Of a stretch of 53,670 bases of DNA, positions 49,474 through 53,670 are shown piece after piece. The position numbers and the translations under genes were made by a program. The notes beneath the pieces were generated by a model. It was not told where the DNA came from and searched no databases. It worked only from the letters and a program-made list of their open reading frames with translations. The stretch comes from an uncultured Eubacteriales bacterium (GTDB taxonomy: Bacteria; Bacillota; Clostridia; Oscillospirales; Oscillospiraceae): assembly GCA_900546295.1 (NCBI GenBank), contig URCK01000005.1, forward strand, positions 1-53,670, given 5' to 3'. Numbering within the stretch: position 1 is the first letter of the stretch; each line of letters begins with the position of its first letter.

Positions 49474-49507
49474 ATGACGGCAAATCGTCAAAATAAATCG
49501 CCGTCAT
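49474..49507. promoter_or_regulatory. Inverted repeat upstream of the hydroxyacid dehydrogenase promoter
   Basis: ATGACGGC and GCCGTCAT are perfect 8-base arms separated by 18 bases, ending 43 bases before the -35 box. It could be an operator for a dimeric regulator. The 314-base gap from 49329 to 49642 otherwise holds only the promoter below. Confidence 0.35.
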
Positions 49508-49549
49508 CAAATAATTGAATCAATTCCTGCAAAACTTTTGCAAAATCCC

Positions 49550-49578
49550 TTGCTTTTGGGAAATGGCAAAGGTATAAT
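49550..49578 (+). promoter_or_regulatory. Sigma-A promoter of the hydroxyacid dehydrogenase
   Basis: TTGCTT and a perfect TATAAT are spaced by exactly 17 bases, 65 bases before the ATG at 49643. Confidence 0.85.
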
Positions 49579-49642
49579 GAAAGAACCGTATGAAATCATT
49601 GAGGAAATCAATTCATTTAATTTTTGAGAGGAGATCTTTATC

Positions 49643-50617
49643 ATGGCAAAGTTCAAAGTCTACTACACCATCGAGCTGAACGAGATCGCTACCCAGATCT
49701 TCGAGTCCAACGACTTCGAAGTCAAGCTGTGCAGCCACAACGACGAGGAGACCTACGTCAAGGAGCTCGCCGAGTTCCAGCCCGACGCCATCATGTGCCG
49801 CACCGAGCCCATCACCGCCAAGATGATGGACACCTGCACCAACCTGAAGGTCATCGGCAAGCAGGGCGCCGGCCTCGATAACATCGACATGGACCATGCC
49901 CACGCCAAGGACATCACCGTCGTCTACGCTCCCGCCGGCAACGCCAACGCTGTTGCCGAGCACGCCGTCATGCTGATGCTCATGTGTGCCAAGCGCTTCA
50001 ACTATGTTGACAAGCAGTTCCGCAGCGGCAACTTCCTCGTCCGTATGGGCATGGAGCACACCTACGAGCTCGGCGGCAAGACCCTCGGTATGATCGGCTG
50101 CGGCCGTATCTCCCAGCTCGCCATGCAGAAGTGCAAGTACGGCTTCGGCATGAAGGTCATCGGCTACGACCCGTACCTCACCCAGGACAAGATCGGCGAT
50201 CTCTGCGAGCTTAAGGAGACCGCGAAGGAAGTCTGGGAGCAGGCCGACTTCGTTTCCGTGCATCTGCCCGTCGTTCCCTCCACCGAACATTCCATCGGTC
50301 GTGAGCAGTTTGGCTGGATGAAGCCCACCGCTTCCTTCATCAACTGCGCCCGCGGCGCCCTCATCAAGGAAGATGAGCTGATCGACTGCCTGAAGGACGG
50401 CACCCTGTTCCAGGCCGGTCTCGACGTCTTCGAGCATGAGCCCATCCAGGAGTCCAGCCGCGAGCTGTTCGACCTCGACAACGTTATCATGACCCCGCAC
50501 ATGGCCGCCACCACCGAGCAGAGCGTTCTGAACTGCTGCACCTCCGTTGCCAACGACATCGTCGCCGTCTGCAATGGTGAGGAGCCCAAGGTCAAGGCCC
50601 AGAAGCCCAAGTTCTAA
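49643..50617 (+). CDS. D-isomer-specific 2-hydroxyacid dehydrogenase (PGDH-like)
   Basis: This 324-residue NAD-dependent dehydrogenase resembles 3-phosphoglycerate dehydrogenase-type enzymes without a C-terminal ACT domain. Catalytic residues are Arg in FINCARGALIKEDEL, Glu in DVFEHEPIQ and His in MTPHMAATTEQ. The dinucleotide loop reads TLGMIGCGRISQLA, where the usual third Gly is Ser. Codons are strongly favoured, suggesting high expression. The exact substrate (phosphoglycerate, glyoxylate or another 2-keto acid) cannot be set from sequence. It has its own promoter and terminator. Confidence 0.88.
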   Translation: MAKFKVYYTIELNEIATQIFESNDFEVKLCSHNDEETYVKELAEFQPDAIMCRTEPITAKMMDTCTNLKVIGKQGAGLDNIDMDHAHAKDITVVYAPAGNANAVAEHAVMLMLMCAKRFNYVDKQFRSGNFLVRMGMEHTYELGGKTLGMIGCGRISQLAMQKCKYGFGMKVIGYDPYLTQDKIGDLCELKETAKEVWEQADFVSVHLPVVPSTEHSIGREQFGWMKPTASFINCARGALIKEDELIDCLKDGTLFQAGLDVFEHEPIQESSRELFDLDNVIMTPHMAATTEQSVLNCCTSVANDIVAVCNGEEPKVKAQKPKF

Positions 50618-50650
50618 TGGAACGAGCGCATCTGAACATCCGTCATTGTT

Positions 50651-50692
50651 AAAAAAGGGATCGCTTTCCTTTGGGAGAGCGATCCCTTTTTT
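50651..50692 (+). terminator. Intrinsic terminator after the hydroxyacid dehydrogenase
   Basis: AAAAAAGGGATCGCT and AGCGATCCCTTTTTT pair across a 12-base loop. It separates this gene from the thiolase. The rest of the 312-base gap to 50930 holds the thiolase promoter and AT-rich sequence without a gene. Confidence 0.92.
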
Positions 50693-50839
50693 CCTTGCGC
50701 GCGCCATTCGCCCGACCACCGCACTGCAAAAATTCCCGAAATTTCCTCACATGGTGCAATTTATCTGTCAAAGTTGTTAAATCATTAACGAAATGAAAGA
50801 AAAAAATCATAGAACCGGTGATTTTGCGCAACTTTGCAG

Positions 50840-50868
50840 TTGATTTTTCATTTTTGCCTGTGTATAAT
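50840..50868 (+). promoter_or_regulatory. Sigma-A promoter of the thiolase gene
   Basis: TTGATT and a perfect TATAAT are spaced by exactly 17 bases, 62 bases before the ATG at 50930. Confidence 0.87.
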
Positions 50869-50929
50869 CGGAATCGAAGCAAACCGGTATTCCCCAACCG
50901 GATCTGAATTTATTTTAAGGAGAACAAAC

Positions 50930-52189
50930 ATGAAAGAATTGTACGTCGTCAATTGCTGCCGTACCGCTGTTGGTTCCTTCGGCGGTTCCCTGAAGAACAC
51001 TCCCGCCGCTGAGCTCGGCTCCATCGTTGTCAAGGAAGCCCTCAAGCGCGCGAACGTCGCTCCCGAGAACGTTGATGAAGTGATGTTCGGCTGCATCCTG
51101 ACCGCCGGTCTCGGCCAGAATGTCGCCCGCCAGGTCTGCGTGGGCGCGGGCCTTCCCTACTCCGTTCCCGCCTACACCGTCGGCATGGTCTGCGGCTCGG
51201 GCATGAAGTCCGTGATTGAAGCCGGCCGCGCCATCCTCGCCGGCGACGCTGACATCATCGTCTGCGGCGGCACCGAGAACATGAGCGCCGCTCCCTTCGC
51301 TTCCTTCGATGAGCGCTGGGGCGCTCGCATGGGCGACAAGAAGCTCGTCGACACCATGATCAAGGACGGCCTGTGGGATGCGTTCAACAACTACCACATG
51401 GGCACCACTGCCGAGAACATCTGCGACGTTTGGGGCATCACCCGCGAAGAGCTCGACGCCTTCGGCGCCGCCTCCCAGCAGAAGACCGAGGCCGCGCAGG
51501 CCGCCGGCAAGTTCGACGCTGAGATCGTTCCCGTGCCCGTCAAGGTCAAGAAGGAGATCGTCGAATTCAAGAAGGACGAGTTCCCCCGCGCCGGTTCCAC
51601 CGTCGAGGGTCTTGCCAAGCTGCGCGGCGCGTTCCCCGTCGGTCCTGAGGGCGTTGAGGACGAGATCGTCCACACCTTCGAGCCCACCGGCATCCACGAA
51701 GCCGATACCAAGAAGCACGTCCAGCGCGTCACCGCCGGCAACGCCTCCGGCATCAACGACGGCGCTGCCGCCATCGTCCTCGCTTCCGGCGAGGCCGTGA
51801 AGAAGTACAACCTCAAGCCCATGGCCAAGCTCGTCAGCTGGGGCCAGGGCGGCGTCGACCCGAAGATCATGGGCGTCGGCCCCGTGCCCGCTTCCCGTCA
51901 GGCCATGCAGAAGGCCGGCCTGACCATCGACGATATCGACCTCGTCGAGGCCAACGAGGCCTTCGCGGCGCAGTCCATCGCGGTCGCCCGTGAGCTGCAC
52001 TTCGACATGAGCAAGGTCAACGTCAACGGCGGCGCGATCTCCATCGGCCACCCCGTCGGCGCTTCCGGCGCTCGTATCATCGTCACCCTGCTGCACGAAA
52101 TGCTCAAGCGCGACGACGCCAAGAAGGGTCTTGCCACCCTCTGCATCGGCGGCGGCCAGGGCGTTGCCACCATCTTCGAGAAGTGCTAA
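50930..52189 (+). CDS. Acetyl-CoA C-acetyltransferase (thiolase)
   Basis: This 419-residue enzyme condenses two acetyl-CoA to acetoacetyl-CoA, the first step to butyrate in anaerobes. The nucleophile is in MVCGSGMKSV, the second Cys is in CIGGGQGVA near the end, and the catalytic His is in GGAISIGHPVGASGARI; NEAFAAQ and GNASGINDGAA are present. It is about 25 residues longer than the usual 392-395. The excess lies before GNASGIND, at FPVGPEGVEDEIVHTFEPTG and the following HEADTKKHVQR. The codon bias suggests strong expression. No crotonase or hydroxybutyryl-CoA dehydrogenase gene is adjacent. Confidence 0.93.
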   Translation: MKELYVVNCCRTAVGSFGGSLKNTPAAELGSIVVKEALKRANVAPENVDEVMFGCILTAGLGQNVARQVCVGAGLPYSVPAYTVGMVCGSGMKSVIEAGRAILAGDADIIVCGGTENMSAAPFASFDERWGARMGDKKLVDTMIKDGLWDAFNNYHMGTTAENICDVWGITREELDAFGAASQQKTEAAQAAGKFDAEIVPVPVKVKKEIVEFKKDEFPRAGSTVEGLAKLRGAFPVGPEGVEDEIVHTFEPTGIHEADTKKHVQRVTAGNASGINDGAAAIVLASGEAVKKYNLKPMAKLVSWGQGGVDPKIMGVGPVPASRQAMQKAGLTIDDIDLVEANEAFAAQSIAVARELHFDMSKVNVNGGAISIGHPVGASGARIIVTLLHEMLKRDDAKKGLATLCIGGGQGVATIFEKC

Positions 52190-52214
52190 GCACCTCCCGC
52201 TGAGAAAACAGCCC

Positions 52215-52248
52215 AAAGGGGAACCTCTTGCGAGGTTCCCCTTTTTTT
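52215..52248 (+). terminator. Intrinsic terminator after thiolase
   Basis: AAAGGGGAACCTC-TTGC-GAGGTTCCCC followed by seven T. It ends directly before the blaI promoter -35 box. Confidence 0.94.
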
Positions 52249-52250
52249 GC

Positions 52251-52279
52251 TTGACAAGCTACGACAAATGTAGTATATA
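52251..52279 (+). promoter_or_regulatory. Sigma-A promoter of blaI-blaR1
   Basis: TTGACA and TATATA are spaced by exactly 17 bases. BlaI-type operators lie across the spacer and just downstream, so the promoter should be tightly repressible. Confidence 0.88.
52261..52274. promoter_or_regulatory. BlaI-type operator, site 1
   Basis: The near-palindrome ACGACAAATGTAGT lies between -35 and -10 and matches the ACA-N2-TGT type core of BlaI/MecI operators. It is one base different from site 2. Confidence 0.8.
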
Positions 52280-52286
52280 GTAATCA

Positions 52287-52300
52287 ACGACAATTGTAGT
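52287..52300. promoter_or_regulatory. BlaI-type operator, site 2
   Basis: ACGACAATTGTAGT lies just downstream of the -10, covering the expected transcription start. Centre-to-centre distance to site 1 is 26 bases, about two and a half helical turns. Confidence 0.8.
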
Positions 52301-52325
52301 AAGTATTTCAAAGGAGGGTCGCACC

Positions 52326-52700
52326 ATGGAGGAAAAGAAACGCCTGCCCGACGCGGAGCTTGCCGTGATGCAGGCTGTGTGGGCCGTTGGCGGCGAAGTT
52401 GGCCGCGCGGACATCGAGGGCGCGCTGGCAAGCCACGGCTGGAGCGCCAACACGCTCAACACCTACCTCACGCGCCTTTGCGAAAAGGGTTTTCTCACGA
52501 GCCGCCGCGAAGGGCGGAACAATTTGTATACGCCGCTCGTCTCAAGGGACAGATACCTCGAGTTTGAAAGCCGCAGCGTTCTGAAGCGGCTCTACGGCGG
52601 GTCGCTCGGCAGCTTTGTCGCCGCGCTCAACGCCGAGCAGCCGCTCGAGCAGCGCGAGATCGACGAGCTGCGGCAGTTTCTGGACGATATGAGCCGCTAA
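52326..52700 (+). CDS. blaI: BlaI/MecI/CopY-family transcriptional repressor
   Basis: This 124-residue winged-helix repressor has the family opening LPDAELAVMQAVWAVGGEV, the recognition region SANTLNTYLTRLCEKGFLTSRREGRNNLYTPLVSRD in three blocks, and a C-terminal dimerisation helix (GSLGSFVAALNAEQPLEQREIDEL). In this family cleavage by a BlaR1/MecR1 partner inactivates the repressor. It probably represses its own promoter through the two sites upstream. The blaR1-like gene follows by 31 bases. What else it controls is not in the window. Confidence 0.93.
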   Translation: MEEKKRLPDAELAVMQAVWAVGGEVGRADIEGALASHGWSANTLNTYLTRLCEKGFLTSRREGRNNLYTPLVSRDRYLEFESRSVLKRLYGGSLGSFVAALNAEQPLEQREIDELRQFLDDMSR

Positions 52701-52731
52701 CGGACGGACGATCGAAAAAAGGAGGATCGCC

Positions 52732-53670
52732 ATGGAACAGTTTTTGCTGAATCTCTTGAAAACCTCGCTTCTCGGCGCGCTCGCCATTTTGCTCATGCTC
52801 GTGAGCAAGCCCCTCTGGCGCGAGCGCTACCGCGCCAAGGCGCGCTGCTGGCTGTGGCTGGCGCTCGCGGCGTTTCTGCTCTTCCCCGTCGACTTTTCGG
52901 TGAAGAACGCGCCCGTGCAGGCTGCTCCCCCGCAGGATTACACCCTCTTCGTCGGCACGGATAAGACCACCATCCAGTCGACCGACCATCTCTTCGGCGA
53001 CATGGCCGAAAAAAGCGGGCAGACGAGCACGCAGGTGCGCGACAGCATCATCGCCCGCCCCGTGACCGACCCCGCGCAGAAGACCACGCGCTACATCCCC
53101 GTCACAACGATCTTATTCTACGGCTACCTTGCCGGCGCGGCGGCGTTTCTCCTCTACGAGGGCGTTTCCTATGCGCGCTTCCGCCGCACGGTGCGCCGCT
53201 GGAGCGGCAGCGTGACGCGCGGCGACTACCGCGCGCTGCTGCAAGATACCGCGCGCTCCCTCAACGTGACCGCGCCGGAGATGTTCGTCTGCGAGGCCAT
53301 CTCCACGCCCGCCGTCACCGGCGTGCTGCACCCGCAGCTCCTGCTTCCCCACGAGCACTATGACAGCAGTGACCTTCGCTACATTCTGCGCCATGAGCTG
53401 TGCCACCTGAAGCGGCGCGACATGCTCTTAAAGCTCGTGCTGCTTGCGGCGAACGCGATGCACTGGTTCAATCCCGTGGTGTATCTGATGCTGCGTCAGG
53501 CGGACGAGGACATCGAGCTTGCCTGCGACAGCGCGGCGACCGATGGGCTTGACCGCGCCGAGCGCGCGGCCTACAGCCGCACGCTTCTCGCGGCCGTGCA
53601 GTCCCATGTGCGGGCGCTGCCCGCGACGACCTGCTTCTCGGGAAGCTCGAGCACATTGAGGGCGCAGTCC
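52732..53670 (+). CDS. BlaR1-type M56 membrane peptidase, 3'-truncated by window end
   Basis: The first 313 residues are present, with no stop before the window end. An N-terminal membrane segment (LLNLLKTSLLGALAILLML), a second helix, an extracellular loop and a third helix (TILFYGYLAGAAAFLLY) lead to the M56 zinc peptidase: HELCHLKRRDM carries the HExxH motif and DIELACDSAA the third ligand region. BlaR1 proteins sense an antibiotic outside and cleave BlaI inside; the C-terminal sensor is beyond the window, so a beta-lactam role is not shown. AAGGAGG precedes ATG 52732. Confidence 0.92.
   Translation, partial: MEQFLLNLLKTSLLGALAILLMLVSKPLWRERYRAKARCWLWLALAAFLLFPVDFSVKNAPVQAAPPQDYTLFVGTDKTTIQSTDHLFGDMAEKSGQTSTQVRDSIIARPVTDPAQKTTRYIPVTTILFYGYLAGAAAFLLYEGVSYARFRRTVRRWSGSVTRGDYRALLQDTARSLNVTAPEMFVCEAISTPAVTGVLHPQLLLPHEHYDSSDLRYILRHELCHLKRRDMLLKLVLLAANAMHWFNPVVYLMLRQADEDIELACDSAATDGLDRAERAAYSRTLLAAVQSHVRALPATTCFSGSSSTLRAQS

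Noticed and set aside
1..53670. CRISPR arrays, prophage, insertion sequences, rRNA and tRNA genes
   Set aside because: I found no regularly spaced repeats, transposase or integrase motifs, phage structural genes, or cloverleaf with a conserved T-loop in the intergenic gaps.

Overview
The window looks like chromosome of a Gram-positive, endospore-lineage anaerobe of the Clostridia, most likely Oscillospirales (Oscillospiraceae/Ruminococcaceae type). The evidence is high GC, an Rnf complex (rnfCDGEAB), spore-lineage genes (yabP, yabQ, a SpoVB-type flippase, a SpoIIQ-like M23 protein), HrcA/CIRCE heat-shock control, HemZ, a thiolase of the butyrate type and a BlaI/BlaR1 pair. Almost everything is core metabolism and housekeeping. 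I see no prophage, CRISPR array, insertion sequence, rRNA or tRNA, and no convincing undescribed multi-gene system.

Layout. 0.16-0.8 kb: an AT-rich Vat/CatB-type acetyltransferase. 0.85-4.3 kb: a minus-strand operon mutY - two tiny membrane proteins - zinc ribbon protein - tdk - radical SAM protein. 4.4-5.1 kb: a lone plus-strand metallo-beta-lactamase-fold protein. 5.2-7.6 kb: a PHP phosphatase, rpiB and a DUF4015 glycoside-hydrolase-like protein. 7.6-12.5 kb: hrcA-grpE-dnaK-dnaJ behind a CIRCE operator. 12.7-17.8 kb: rnfCDGEAB. 18.1-20.1 kb: a DUF975 membrane protein and an SLH-domain surface protein. 20.3-30.7 kb: a long plus-strand run, recJ - relA/spoT - dtd - MBL hydrolase - hemZ - purine nucleoside phosphorylase - spoVB-like - mazG. 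30.8-32.6 kb: hup - rqcP - yabP - yabQ - divIC. 32.9-35.5 kb: hpf, an iron-type alcohol dehydrogenase and a CDP-alcohol phosphatidyltransferase. 35.5-40.6 kb (minus): M23 peptidase, gpmI, tpiA, pgk, trmL. 40.8-48.5 kb: glmU-like - prs - pth - mfd - prsA-like. 48.6-53.7 kb: a membrane protein, a 2-hydroxyacid dehydrogenase, thiolase, blaI and a truncated blaR1.

How the genes work together. HrcA represses its own operon through the CIRCE, and the operon supplies GrpE, DnaK and DnaJ. The six Rnf proteins form one membrane pump coupling ferredoxin:NAD+ electron transfer to ion export. pgk, tpiA and gpmI are the middle steps of glycolysis. RelA/SpoT, Hpf, RqcP, Pth, Dtd and TrmL serve translation, its quality control and its stress response. 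Mfd and RecJ serve DNA repair. YabP/YabQ and the SpoVB-like protein belong to spore envelope assembly.

Main points for a second look. (1) A change of codon style inside dnaK near 9.68-9.70 kb suggests that the left 9.7 kb and the right 44 kb have different origins, either by homologous recombination or by a chimeric assembly. (2) The GlmU-like protein has a complete acetyltransferase half but a shortened, motif-less uridylyltransferase half. (3) Two tandem perfect stem-loops lie between prs and pth, one of them a textbook terminator pointing against every gene nearby. (4) The thiolase carries an apparent insertion. (5) yabQ runs about 150 bases into divIC. (6) Twin operators control blaI. All function calls come from reading motifs, without database searches.
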